Both the position numbers and the translations under genes were made by a program. From NCBI GenBank assembly GCA_021298815.1, contig JAJTHE010000075.1:62001-126000 (forward strand): a stretch of DNA of 64,000 nucleotides. Reading direction: 5' to 3'. The DNA comes from Betaproteobacteria bacterium (GTDB taxonomy: Bacteria; Pseudomonadota; Gammaproteobacteria; Burkholderiales; CAIKXV01). The notes beneath the pieces are model-generated. The model was given only the letters and a program-made list of their open reading frames with translations. It was not told the DNA's origin and searched no databases. This document shows positions 20,893 to 29,615 of this stretch, one piece after another. Every line of letters starts with the position of its first letter. Positions within the stretch are counted from its first letter, which is position 1.

Positions 20893-22146
20893 ATGCATGT
20901 CGTCGTCCTCGGAGCGGGTGTGATCGGTCTGGCCACCGCCTGGTGCCTGTCGCGCGACGGGCACCGGGTCACGCTCGTCGAGCGCAACCAGGGCGTGGCC
21001 CTGGAGACCAGCTACGCCAATGGCGGGCAGCTCTCGTACAGCTATGTCGCGCCGCTCGCGAGCCCGAGCGTGCTGCCCAGGCTGCCGCCCTGGCTGCTCA
21101 GCGCCGATGCGCCGCTGCGCTTCCGGCCGGAAGCCGACCTGCAGCAGTGGCGCTTCTGCCTCGCCTTCCTGCTCGCCTGTACCCAGAAGCAGGCCGACCT
21201 GACCACGCGCCAGCTGCTCGCGCTGTCGTTCTACAGCCGCGCGCTGACACGCGAGCTTGTCGAGCGCGAGTCGCTCGACTTCGCCTATGCGCGCAGCGGC
21301 AAGCTGGTCGTGCATTCGGATGCCACCACGCATGCATCCGCCTGCCGGCTGCTCGACTACCAGGCGAGCCTCGGCTGCGAACAGCGGGCGCTCGATGCCG
21401 ATGCCTGCGTCGCGCTGGAGCCGGCGCTCGCCCACATGCGGCCGCTGCTCGCCGGCGGCATCCACACCCCGAGCGAGGATGCCGGCGATTGCTACCTGTT
21501 CTGCGTCGGCATGGAACGCCTGCTGCGTGCCGCCGGCGCCACCTTCCTGCTCGGCGAGACCGTGCAGCGGCTGCGCGCTGAAGGTGGTCGTGTCGTGGCT
21601 GCAGAGACCGCGCAGGGCGCGGTCGAAGGCGATGCCTACGTGCTGGCCACCGGCAACCGCAGCGTGCCGCTCGCGCGCGAGGTCGGCATCCGCCTGCCGA
21701 TGTACCCGCTCAAGGGCTACAGCCTGACCGTGCCGATCGCCGACGACGCCGGCGCGCCGCGGGTCAGCGTCACCGACTATGCGCAGAAGGTCGTGTATGC
21801 GCGCCTGGGCGAGAGCCTGCGCGTGGCCGGCATGGCCGAGATCGCCGGGCACTCGGCCGACCCCGATCCGAAGCGCATCGCCCTGCTCGCACGGCAGGCC
21901 GCCTCGCGCTTCCCGGGCGCCGGCGACTACGAGGGCGCGCATGCCTGGTGCGGGCTGCGTCCCGCGACGCCGAAGGGCCCGCCCGTGCTCGGCGCGACAC
22001 CGTATCCGAACCTGATGCTGAACGTCGGCCACGGCGCACTCGGCTTCACGCTGGCGATGGGCAGTGCGCAGGTGGTCGCCGACCTCGTGGCCGCGCGCAC
22101 GCCGGTCATCCCGCTCGACGGCTTCACGCTCGAACCTTCCCGATGA
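20893..22146 (+). CDS. dadA: D-amino acid dehydrogenase
   Basis: A 417-residue FAD enzyme that oxidatively deaminates D-amino acids at the inner membrane. The Rossmann FAD motif is VVVLGAGVIGLATAW (glycines 7, 9, 12). DadA marks follow: TSYANGGQLSYSYVAPLASP, YPLKGYSLTVPI, and the C-terminal GLRPATPKGPPVLGATPYPNLMLNVGHGALGFTLAMGSA. No alanine racemase gene accompanies it. It is divergent from the AtuA-like operon across a 127-bp spacer and precedes an ABC exporter gene by 7 bp. Confidence 0.93.
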   Translation: MHVVVLGAGVIGLATAWCLSRDGHRVTLVERNQGVALETSYANGGQLSYSYVAPLASPSVLPRLPPWLLSADAPLRFRPEADLQQWRFCLAFLLACTQKQADLTTRQLLALSFYSRALTRELVERESLDFAYARSGKLVVHSDATTHASACRLLDYQASLGCEQRALDADACVALEPALAHMRPLLAGGIHTPSEDAGDCYLFCVGMERLLRAAGATFLLGETVQRLRAEGGRVVAAETAQGAVEGDAYVLATGNRSVPLAREVGIRLPMYPLKGYSLTVPIADDAGAPRVSVTDYAQKVVYARLGESLRVAGMAEIAGHSADPDPKRIALLARQAASRFPGAGDYEGAHAWCGLRPATPKGPPVLGATPYPNLMLNVGHGALGFTLAMGSAQVVADLVAARTPVIPLDGFTLEPSR

Positions 22147-22153
22147 AGGATAC

Positions 22154-23896
22154 ATGAACGCTCGCCTCGCCCCGCTGCTGCAGCTCTGGCCCTTCGTGCA
22201 GCCCTATCGCAAGCGCGTGGTCATCGCGCTATGCGCGCTGCTGGTTGCCGCCGGCTCGATGCTGGCCATCCCCGCTGCCTTCCAGCGGCTGATCGACCAT
22301 GGCTTCTCGGCCGGGAACACCGGCGGCATCACCGGCTACTTCGTCGCGCTGTTCGTGGTGGCGGTGGTGCTGGCCGCGGCGACCGGCACCCGCTTCTACC
22401 TGATGAGCTGGCTCGGCGAGCGGGTCAGCGCAGATCTGCGCAATGCGGTCTACTCGAACGTGATGCGCCTGTCGCCGCGCTTCTTCGAGACCATGCGCAG
22501 CGGCGAGATCCTGTCCCGGCTGACCGCCGACACCACGGCCGTGCAGACCGCGGTCGGCACCAGCTTCTCGATGGGCCTGCGCAACGGGCTGCTGCTGCTC
22601 GGCGGCCTGGGCATGCTGGTGATCACCAGCCCGCGGCTGGCGAGCTACATCCTGGTGCTGATGATCGCGGTGGTGCTGCCGCTGGTGGTGTTCGGCCGCC
22701 GCGTGCGCAAGCTGTCCCGGATGAGCCAGGAGAAGCTGGCCGAAGCCTCCGCGCTGGCCGGCGAGACCCTCGGCGCGGTGACCACCGTGCAGGCCTTCGC
22801 GCAGGAAGCGCGCGAGTCGCGCCGCTTCGGCCTGGCGATCGAACATTCGTTCGCCACCGCGCTCAAGCGCGCGAAGGCCACCGCATCGCTGCTGCTGGCG
22901 GTGATCGTGATGGTGTTCGGCTCGATCGTGGTCGTGCTCTGGCTGGGCGCGCAGGACGTGCTGGCCGGCAACATGACTGCCGGGCAACTCGCGGCCTTCG
23001 TTCTCTATGCCGTGGTCGCCGCCGGTTCGGTGAGCGCACTGGCCGAAGTGTGGGGCGAACTGAACCGCGCCTCGGGCGCGGTCGAGCGGCTGCTGGAACT
23101 GATGAACGCGAAGTCCGAGATCACCGCGCCGGCGCTGCCGTCCGCCGCGCCGCTGGATCGCGGCGCGGTGCGCTTCGAGCAGGTCGGCTTCCGCTATCCG
23201 TCGCGGCCGGATGTCGATGCGATCGCCGACGTCACGCTCGACATCTCGCCGGGCGAGACGCTGGCCATCGTCGGTCCGTCCGGCGCCGGCAAGACGACGC
23301 TGTTCCAGCTGCTGATGCGCTTCTACGACGTGACCAGCGGCCGCATCCTGATCGACGGCGTGGACATCCGCGCGATCGACCTGCAGCGGCTGCGAACCCT
23401 GCTCGGCGTGGTCGCGCAGGACAGCGTGGTGTTCGCCGCGTCGGTGCGCGACAACATCCGCTATGGCGTGCCCGACGCCACCGAGAACGAGGTGCGTTCG
23501 GCGGCGCGCATGGCTGCGGTCGAGGAGTTCGTGGCACGCCTGCCGGAAGGCTATGACACCCCGCTCGGGGAGCGCGGCGTGCGACTGTCCGGTGGACAGC
23601 GGCAGCGGATCGCGATCGCGCGTGCACTCCTTAAGGATCCGCCGATCCTCCTGCTCGATGAAGCGACCAGTGCACTCGATTCGGAGAGCGAGGCTTTCGT
23701 GAAGGCGGCGATCGACCGCGCGGCGCAGGACCGGACTGTGCTGGTCATCGCGCACCGGTTGTCCACGGTGCAGAGCGCGGACCGGATCGTGGTGCTGGAG
23801 CAGGGACGCATCCAGGCCATCGGATCGCATGCGGAACTGATGGCGAACAGCCCGCTGTATGCGCGGCTGGCGGAGCTGCAGTTCGGGAGCGGGTAG
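22154..23896 (+). CDS. MsbA-like ABC exporter (fused permease and ATPase)
   Basis: A 580-residue half-transporter. Six membrane helices occupy about residues 1-310, with the ABC-exporter SPRFFETMRSGEILSRLTADT coupling region. The ATPase has Walker A GPSGAGKTT from residue 374, signature LSGGQRQRIAIARALLK from about 478 and Walker B ILLLDEATSALDSE. It resembles the MsbA-related subgroup found widely in proteobacteria. The exported substrate (lipid or drug) is unknown. It follows dadA by 7 bp. ATG 22154 begins at the conserved first helix; a longer frame upstream overlaps dadA and was not used. Confidence 0.9.
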   Translation: MNARLAPLLQLWPFVQPYRKRVVIALCALLVAAGSMLAIPAAFQRLIDHGFSAGNTGGITGYFVALFVVAVVLAAATGTRFYLMSWLGERVSADLRNAVYSNVMRLSPRFFETMRSGEILSRLTADTTAVQTAVGTSFSMGLRNGLLLLGGLGMLVITSPRLASYILVLMIAVVLPLVVFGRRVRKLSRMSQEKLAEASALAGETLGAVTTVQAFAQEARESRRFGLAIEHSFATALKRAKATASLLLAVIVMVFGSIVVVLWLGAQDVLAGNMTAGQLAAFVLYAVVAAGSVSALAEVWGELNRASGAVERLLELMNAKSEITAPALPSAAPLDRGAVRFEQVGFRYPSRPDVDAIADVTLDISPGETLAIVGPSGAGKTTLFQLLMRFYDVTSGRILIDGVDIRAIDLQRLRTLLGVVAQDSVVFAASVRDNIRYGVPDATENEVRSAARMAAVEEFVARLPEGYDTPLGERGVRLSGGQRQRIAIARALLKDPPILLLDEATSALDSESEAFVKAAIDRAAQDRTVLVIAHRLSTVQSADRIVVLEQGRIQAIGSHAELMANSPLYARLAELQFGSG

Positions 23897-24009
23897 CATT
23901 CACGCGCCACCTCGGGAGTTCTTCCATACGCCATACGATCGTCGTCGCCCGTGTCACTTCGCTCGGCAGCCCGCTCGCCAGCGCCCGGCCGGGCAGTCCC
24001 ACGCTGCGG

Positions 24010-24303
24010 GTGACCGACCCGGCAGGCATCCGTGCCCTGCGGTCGCTGAATGCCCGCATGGACGCACTGGGCAAGCAGGTCATGGTCTGCGTGGAGAAGA
24101 AGCTCCCGCCGGAGCCCTGCATGTGCAGGTACCCGGCAGAACTTGCGGCGGTGCAGAAGGAGCATCAATCCGTGATCCAGGTGTATCCGGACTGGGCCAC
24201 TCGCGCGGTCGCATGGACGGACAGTCCTTCAGGCACGCCAGTCGGCCACACGATCGTGATCGCGAACCTCGGGCCGCAGTTGGGCAGGTGCGCGGCGAGG
24301 TAG
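24010..24303 (+). CDS. Small hypothetical protein, GTG start uncertain
   Basis: An open frame of 97 residues from GTG 24010; the frame is open back to the end of the ABC gene but contains no earlier good start. The protein has a tight cysteine cluster (VCVEKKLPPEPCMCRYP) and a C-terminal IVIANLGPQLGRC. Codon usage looks coding and the cysteines may bind metal or form disulfides. No family was recognised. It lies in a group of three unrecognised genes on the same strand. Confidence 0.45.
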   Translation: MTDPAGIRALRSLNARMDALGKQVMVCVEKKLPPEPCMCRYPAELAAVQKEHQSVIQVYPDWATRAVAWTDSPSGTPVGHTIVIANLGPQLGRCAAR

Positions 24304-24373
24304 CCGCGTAGCCGCGAGCACGCGGCCATCATCCAGTCCACATGAAGCGGGGCGCACAGCCTGCGAACGCCGG

Positions 24374-25084
24374 ATGACCCCGCTGGCACGTTCCCTTGCC
24401 CTGGCCCTGGCCGTTTTCCTCGTTCGCGGAACGGAGGCCTCGGGCCAACCGGTGCCTCGGGCAGCGGGTTCGCCCGCATCACTGGTCCCGTCCGGATTCG
24501 TCGTCACCGGGGAAATCCGGGGTGACCTGAACAGGGACGGCGAGGAAGACCGCGTCCTCATCGTCAAGGGAACCCGCAAGGAATACTTCTTCATGCACGA
24601 CCAGCGCGGCCTGCTGGACCGGAACCGGCGCGGCATCATCATTGCGCTGGGCAACCGGGGCGGACACGAAGTCGTGCTGTCGAACCTCGACTGCTTCTCG
24701 TCCGAGAACGAAGACGGCGGTGTCTACTTCGCGCCGGAGCCCAGCGTCGAGATCCGCAGGGGCTCGCTCGTCGTGCACTACGCGCATGGCCGCTACGGCT
24801 ACTGGGCCTGCACGTTCCGGTACCAGGGAGGCGACTTCGAACTGATCGGCTTCGACCGGAGCGAGAACCGCGGGCCGGTCACCGAGCGTTCGGTCAGCAT
24901 GAACTTCATGACCCGGAGGATCCGGATTCGCCAACAGGTCGACACGGACGCTGACGGAACGCGCGGGGAACGCTTCCGCGAAACCTGGCAGTCGTTTGCG
25001 CTACCGGAGCGGATCCTGCTGCGGGCGATCCGCGATTTCGAAGCGTTCGACATCGACCGGCTGCTCGCGCCCGCGCGCCGCTGA
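24374..25084 (+). CDS. Exported hypothetical protein with a DxNxDG calcium-loop-like motif
   Basis: A 236-residue protein with a signal peptide (MTPLARSLALALAVFLVRGT, cleavage near EASG). Soon after it comes GEIRGDLNRDGEEDRVLIVKG, which looks like the D-x-N/D-x-D-G calcium loop of FG-GAP/VCBS-like repeats. The rest is beta-rich (YFFMHDQRG, HEVVLSNLDCFSSENED, YWACTFRYQGGDFELIGFD), with two cysteines that could pair. It is probably periplasmic. No function can be assigned. Confidence 0.75.
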   Translation: MTPLARSLALALAVFLVRGTEASGQPVPRAAGSPASLVPSGFVVTGEIRGDLNRDGEEDRVLIVKGTRKEYFFMHDQRGLLDRNRRGIIIALGNRGGHEVVLSNLDCFSSENEDGGVYFAPEPSVEIRRGSLVVHYAHGRYGYWACTFRYQGGDFELIGFDRSENRGPVTERSVSMNFMTRRIRIRQQVDTDADGTRGERFRETWQSFALPERILLRAIRDFEAFDIDRLLAPARR

Positions 25085-25213
25085 GGCGGCTCCCTCTTGA
25101 CCGGATCACGCGCAGCCCGCAGCATCACCTGGATCGACTCGCCGCCGAGGCATCGCCCGGCAGGCGTCCGGCGGTCCCATGTCCTTGCATGGCCGCGCGC
25201 GCAGGAGAGCCGC

Positions 25214-25717
25214 ATGTCGCTTGAAACGATGTCCTTCATCCTCGGGGGAATCCTGCTGGGCGCGGGGCTCTTCGGCGGCGGCCTCGAGATCAAGGAACTC
25301 AAGCTGCCGCAGATCGGGCCCGTGGCGCGGGCGATGTCGGCACTGGTCGGCATCGCATTCGTTGCCCTCGCCGTCTTCCTCAACCCGAAGCCGGAACCGG
25401 TGCCGGCACCGGCACCGGCACCGCAGCCGGCAGCCACGCCACCTGCAGTTCCCGCACCGCACGCGAGGCGGGAGGTCGTATCCTTCGCCGACCCGATGCA
25501 GGGCGACCTGCGGCTGGACGCCTGCCTGAAGTGGGGTGAACTGTGCGGCGAGCCCGCGGCAAGCGCATGGTGCCGGGCGCGCGGCCTGTCGAAGGCTCTC
25601 GAGTTCCCGATCGTGAACGTCGGCGAGCGCGGCATCGCCACCCGCCTGATCGGCACGGACCAGGTCTGCCGCCAGGTGTTCTGCGCGTCCTTCTCGGTCA
25701 TCACCTGCGAGAAGTGA
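25214..25717 (+). CDS. Hypothetical membrane-anchored protein with Pro/Ala linker and cysteine-rich C-terminus
   Basis: A 167-residue protein with two hydrophobic helices near the N-terminus (about 6-23 and 38-58), a Pro/Ala linker built of PAP repeats, and a C-terminal domain with six cysteines (ACLKWGELCGEPAASAWC and DQVCRQVFCAS...TC). The cysteine pattern suggests disulfides, hence a periplasmic C-terminal domain. ATG 25214 has AGGAG 6 bp upstream. Unknown function; third of three unrecognised co-directional genes. Confidence 0.75.
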   Translation: MSLETMSFILGGILLGAGLFGGGLEIKELKLPQIGPVARAMSALVGIAFVALAVFLNPKPEPVPAPAPAPQPAATPPAVPAPHARREVVSFADPMQGDLRLDACLKWGELCGEPAASAWCRARGLSKALEFPIVNVGERGIATRLIGTDQVCRQVFCASFSVITCEK

Positions 25718-25721
25718 AGCG

Positions 25722-26048
25722 CTAGCTGGGCGGCATCACCGCCCAGTCGGGCATCGGCCACCCCAGCACTTCCGCCAGCCGGCAGACGACCCATCCGGCC
25801 TCGGGACCGCTGACCACCGAGCCCTCGGCGACCAGCCCGCGATGGATGCGCTCGAGCACCATCTCCTCCGGTACGCCGAGGTCGAGCTTGCGCCGGGTGG
25901 CATGCTCGGTGAGCATCTGCGCCATGTCCTCGCACAGCTCGTAGCGTTCGGCGATCACCGCACGCGGTTCGCTCGGCTTGATCGCTCCCTTCGGGATGAA
26001 CAGGTCGATGAACGGGCGGGGGATGGCGATCTGGTTTTCGTCCGGCAT
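25722..26048 (-). CDS. Hypothetical 108-residue protein coupled to a Bug gene
   Basis: A soluble protein of 108 residues (MPDENQIAIPRPFIDLFIPKG start) with a helical middle rich in Glu, Arg and Met and no signal peptide or membrane helix. Its ATG directly follows the TGA of the upstream Bug gene (TGAATG), so translation is probably coupled. No family was recognised. By position it could assist the catabolism of whatever the adjacent Bug proteins bind. A cytoplasmic location is inferred from the missing signal. Confidence 0.7.
   Translation of the reverse strand: MPDENQIAIPRPFIDLFIPKGAIKPSEPRAVIAERYELCEDMAQMLTEHATRRKLDLGVPEEMVLERIHRGLVAEGSVVSGPEAGWVVCRLAEVLGWPMPDWAVMPPS
25726..25746. terminator. 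Perfect hairpin at the junction of two convergent genes
   Basis: CTGGGCGG (25726-25733), 5-nt loop, CCGCCCAG (25739-25746). It overlaps the last codons of the minus-strand gene and lies 9 bp past the stop of the plus-strand gene. No T-run follows on either side, so terminator activity is uncertain. Confidence 0.3.
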
Positions 26049-27002
26049 TCAGTCCGCCTTGGCCCCCGACAGCTTCACCAGCTTCGCGTACTTCTCCATC
26101 TCGCGCAGGAAGAAGCGCTGGAACTCGGCCGGGCCGAGGCCCAGCGGTTCGAGCCCGTCGCGTTCGAACGCGGCGCGCATCTCGGGCGTCTGCATCGCCT
26201 TCAGCGTCTCGGCGTTGAGCCGGTCGATGATCGCCTGCGGCATGCCGGCAGCGACGAACATGCCGAACCAGTTGTCGGTGTCGAAGCCAGGCAGGATGCT
26301 GTCGAGCGTCGGCAGCTGCGGCAGCAGGGCGGTCGGCTTCACCGTGGTGACCGCCAGTGCGCGCAGCCGCCCGGTCTTCAGGTGCGGCATCGCGACCACG
26401 GTGGCGAAGAAGCTCATGTCGACCTCGCCCGCCACCACCGCGCCGACCACCGCGCCCGCGCCCTTGTAAGGCACGTGCGTGACCTCGGCGCCGGTGAGCG
26501 AGGCGAACAGCACGCCGGCGAGGTGGCTGGTGGTGCCCATGCCGTTGGAGCCGAAGTTGAGCCCGCCCTTGCGCTTCTTCAGCAGCGCGACCAGTTCCTT
26601 CACGTTGCGTGCCGGCACCGACGGATGCACCACCAGCAGCTGCGGCGAGGACACCACGCCGGTGACCGGAACGATGTCCTTCAGCGGGTTGTAGCCGAGC
26701 TTCGTGTAGAGGCTCGGGTTCACCGCCAGCGCCGCGGACGAGAAGAGCAGCGTGCTGCCGTCGGCGGGTGCCTTGGCCACCAGTTCGGCACCGATGTTGC
26801 CGCCGGCCCCGGCGCGGTTGTCGACGGAAAACGGCTGGCCCATCGATTCGCCGTACTTCACCGCGAGCAGCCGGGCGACGATGTCGGTGACGCCGCCAGG
26901 CGCGAACGGCACCACGATGCGCACCGGCCGGTTCGGCCAGGCCTGGGCGACGGCGGCGGCCGGCAGCAGCGCGGCCAGCGTGAGCAGTGCGAGTCGCTTC
27001 AT
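26049..27002 (-). CDS. Bug-family TTT periplasmic substrate-binding protein
   Basis: A 317-residue exported binding protein: short signal peptide (MKRLALLTLAALLPAAAVAQA), then WPNRPVRIVVPFAPGGVTDIVAR, VDNRAGAGGNIGAELVAK, NFGSNGMGTTSHLAGVLF and HVPYKGAGAVVGAVVAG, and a C-terminal LGPAEFQRFFLREMEKYAKLVKLSG. The start overlaps the stop of the preceding Bug gene by one base (TGATG). Two adjacent but clearly different Bug genes suggest an old duplication with diverged ligands. No transporter membrane subunits are nearby. Confidence 0.93.
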   Translation of the reverse strand: MKRLALLTLAALLPAAAVAQAWPNRPVRIVVPFAPGGVTDIVARLLAVKYGESMGQPFSVDNRAGAGGNIGAELVAKAPADGSTLLFSSAALAVNPSLYTKLGYNPLKDIVPVTGVVSSPQLLVVHPSVPARNVKELVALLKKRKGGLNFGSNGMGTTSHLAGVLFASLTGAEVTHVPYKGAGAVVGAVVAGEVDMSFFATVVAMPHLKTGRLRALAVTTVKPTALLPQLPTLDSILPGFDTDNWFGMFVAAGMPQAIIDRLNAETLKAMQTPEMRAAFERDGLEPLGLGPAEFQRFFLREMEKYAKLVKLSGAKAD

Positions 27003-27979
27003 CAGTCGAGCCTTATCTTCGCTGCATCGATCACCTTCGCCCAGCGGGCGACCTCGGCTTCCATGAACGCGCGGAACTCCGCCGGCGTGTTGCCCGAAGG
27101 TTCGACGCCGAGCTCGGCGAGCCGGGTGCGCACGTCGGGCAGGCGAACGATCTTCGCGATCTCGCTCGACAGCCGGTCGACGATAGGCTTCGGCGTGCCG
27201 CCCGGTGCCAGCACGCCGGCCCAGGAGCCGGACACGAAGCCGGGCACGCCGGCCTCGGCGATGGTCGGGATCTCCGGGGCGGTCGGCCAGCGGGTGTCGC
27301 TCGACAGGCCGAGCGCGCGGATCTTGCCCGAGCGCACCTGCGGCAGCATCGCCGACATCGTGTCGAACATCACCTGTATGTGGCCGCCCATCAGGTCGGC
27401 CAGCGCCGGCGTCGTGCCCTTGTAGGGTACATGGGTCATCTTCACGCCCTGCTGCTGTGCGAGCAGCTCCATCGTGAGGTGGGCGGCGGCGCCGATGCCG
27501 CTGGAGCCGAACGAGATCGTGCCGGGCTTCGCGCGTGCGACCGCCAGCAATTCCTTCAGGTCCTTCGCCGGCAGGCTGTTGCTGGCCACCAGCACCAGCG
27601 GCGCCACGCCGACCAGCGATACCGGTTCGAAGCTCTTCACCGCATGATAGGGCAGCTTGGCGTACAGCGACTGGCTGGCCGAATGGCCTGCGATCACCAT
27701 GCCGGTCGTGTAGCCGTCGGGCGTGGCCTTGGACAGGGCCTCGGCGCCTATGATGCCGTTCGCGCCCGGCCGGTTGTCGATCAGCACCGGCTGCCCGAGC
27801 GAGCGGGCCAGCTGTTCGCCGACCGTTCGCGCCATCAGGTCGGTGAAGCCGCCCGGCGTGAACGGCACGATCATGCGCAACGGCTTCGACGGATAGGCCG
27901 GTTGCGCGGCCGCGGCCGCGGACAGCAGGGCGAACGCCGCAGTCAGTGCCGCGGCGGATACCGCAGTGGCTCGATGCAT
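27002..27979 (-). CDS. Bug-family TTT periplasmic substrate-binding protein
   Basis: A 325-residue exported binding protein with signal peptide to about AAAAQ, YPSKPLRMIVPFTPGGFTDLMAR, DNRPGANGIIGAEALSKA, SFGSSGIGAAAHLTMELL and HVPYKGTTPALADLMGG. The ATG at 27979 has GAGGAG 8 bp upstream; an earlier ATG lies outside the signal peptide. It heads a tightly packed unit with the next Bug gene and the 108-residue protein. A UxaA-type dehydratase gene lies 85 bp upstream on the same strand. Confidence 0.93.
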   Translation of the reverse strand: MHRATAVSAAALTAAFALLSAAAAAQPAYPSKPLRMIVPFTPGGFTDLMARTVGEQLARSLGQPVLIDNRPGANGIIGAEALSKATPDGYTTGMVIAGHSASQSLYAKLPYHAVKSFEPVSLVGVAPLVLVASNSLPAKDLKELLAVARAKPGTISFGSSGIGAAAHLTMELLAQQQGVKMTHVPYKGTTPALADLMGGHIQVMFDTMSAMLPQVRSGKIRALGLSSDTRWPTAPEIPTIAEAGVPGFVSGSWAGVLAPGGTPKPIVDRLSSEIAKIVRLPDVRTRLAELGVEPSGNTPAEFRAFMEAEVARWAKVIDAAKIRLD

Positions 27980-28064
27980 CGCAGGTCTCCTCGAGTGTGC
28001 GTCGCGCCGGGCCCGCCTGCTCTTCGGCAGCATGAACCCGACACCGGTCACAGCTTACCGGAAC

Positions 28065-29615
28065 TCAGCAGACGGCACCCACCTGCCAGGGCACGAACTC
28101 GTTGTCGCCGTAGCCGAGCGCCTCGCTCTTGGTGCGCTCGCCGGAGGCGACGGCCAGCCTGCGCGCGAATATGCGTGCGCCGCAGTCGGCGAGCGTCTCG
28201 TCGCCCTCGAGCACCGTGCCGCAGTTGAAGTCCATGTCCTCGGCCTGTCCATGGTAGAGCTGCGAGGTCGAGGCGAGCTTCAGGCAGGGCGCCGGCTTGC
28301 AGCCGAACGGCGAACCGCTGCCGGTGGTGAAGCAGATCAGGTTGGCGCCACCGGCGATCTGCCCGGTCGCGGAGCAGGGGTCGAAGCCGGGCGAGTCCAT
28401 GAACACCAGTCCGCGTTCGGTCACCTGCTTGGCATACTGGTAGACCGCGCGCAGGCTGCTGCTGCCGCCCTTGAGCAGCGTGCCGAGCGCATGTTCGACG
28501 CCCGCGAGGGCGCGCCCGCTGCCGGCGGCAGGGGCATGGCTCGTCGCCCCGTGGCCGAGCTCGCTGCCGGCATAGGTGCCCCACCAGTCGAACCGTTCGA
28601 GCAGCGCGTGGGCGACGTGCGGCGTCTCTGCGCGGCGGGTCAGCAGCTGCGCCGCGTCGAGCAACTCGGGCGTCTCGGCGAGGATCGCGGTACCGCCCTG
28701 GCGCACCAGCAGGTCGATCGCATGGCCGACGGCCGGGTTCGCGGACAGGCTGCAGAACGTGTCCGCGCCACCGCATCGCAGGCCGATGGTCAGGTGGCTC
28801 GCATCCACGGGGGCGCGCTTGACATCGGCCACAGCCGACAGCATCGCGGCGACTTCCGCGATGCCACGGCGGATCGTCGACTGCGAGCCGCCTTCCTCCT
28901 GCACGGTGATCTTACGCAGGCGGCCGCCGGCCACCGCGAGCGGATGGACGGCCAGCAGCCGCTCGATCTGCATCGTCTCGCAGCCCAGGCCGATCAGCAT
29001 CAGGCCGCCGAAGTTCGGATGGCGGGCGAAGCCGGCCAGGGTGCGTTCGCGCAGGCGGAAGCCGGTGCTGTCGGCCGACAGGCCGCAGCCGGTGCTGTGG
29101 GTCAGCGCCAGCACGCCGTCGATCGTGCCGGGCAGCCAGCCGGGCCCGCGGTTGAAATGGTCGGCGATGCGGCGGGCGACCGTCGCCGAGCAGTTCACCG
29201 TGGGGATCAGGCCGATGAAGTTGCGCGTGCCGACGCGGCCGCCTTCGCGTACGATGCCATGGAACACGGCGCGCCGCTCAGCCGGCACCTGTTCCAGCGG
29301 GCGGCGTGCGCTGCAGAATTCGCTCTCGTCCGGCTGCACGGTCGGCTCCGCCGACAGGTTGTGTACATGCACATGCTGGCCGGACTGGATGGCGTGCCGT
29401 GCGCGGCCGATAGAGGTGCCCAGCCTGACCACCGGCTCCCCGGCACCGATCGCCTGGAGCGCGACCTTGTGTCCGCGCGGCACCGGCTGCACGCAGGCAG
29501 GGCCGTGCTCCAGCGATGCATGCCCCGGTTCGAGGTCGGCGCGTGCCACGGCCACGTTGTCATTCGGGCACATGCGTATCGCACCCGGTCCGATCTGCTG
29601 CGTATCCAAAGGCAT
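28065..29615 (-). CDS. UxaA-family sugar-acid dehydratase (altronate/galactarate dehydratase-like)
   Basis: A 516-residue protein. The N-terminal SAF-like domain (about 1-95) contains DNVAVARADLEPG. The catalytic domain follows, with the family marks GRVGTRNFIGLIPTVNCSATVARRI, ALTHSTGCG, NFGGLMLIGLGCE and the C-terminal VFMDSPGFDP and LICFTTGSGSPFGCKPAPCLK. Conserved cysteines and histidines that bind the catalytic iron are present. Relatives dehydrate altronate, galactarate or other aldonic/aldaric acids to 2-keto-3-deoxy acids. The adjacent Bug proteins could bring in the same acid (inference). The ATG has GAGGGGG upstream. Confidence 0.88.
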   Translation of the reverse strand: MPLDTQQIGPGAIRMCPNDNVAVARADLEPGHASLEHGPACVQPVPRGHKVALQAIGAGEPVVRLGTSIGRARHAIQSGQHVHVHNLSAEPTVQPDESEFCSARRPLEQVPAERRAVFHGIVREGGRVGTRNFIGLIPTVNCSATVARRIADHFNRGPGWLPGTIDGVLALTHSTGCGLSADSTGFRLRERTLAGFARHPNFGGLMLIGLGCETMQIERLLAVHPLAVAGGRLRKITVQEEGGSQSTIRRGIAEVAAMLSAVADVKRAPVDASHLTIGLRCGGADTFCSLSANPAVGHAIDLLVRQGGTAILAETPELLDAAQLLTRRAETPHVAHALLERFDWWGTYAGSELGHGATSHAPAAGSGRALAGVEHALGTLLKGGSSSLRAVYQYAKQVTERGLVFMDSPGFDPCSATGQIAGGANLICFTTGSGSPFGCKPAPCLKLASTSQLYHGQAEDMDFNCGTVLEGDETLADCGARIFARRLAVASGERTKSEALGYGDNEFVPWQVGAVC

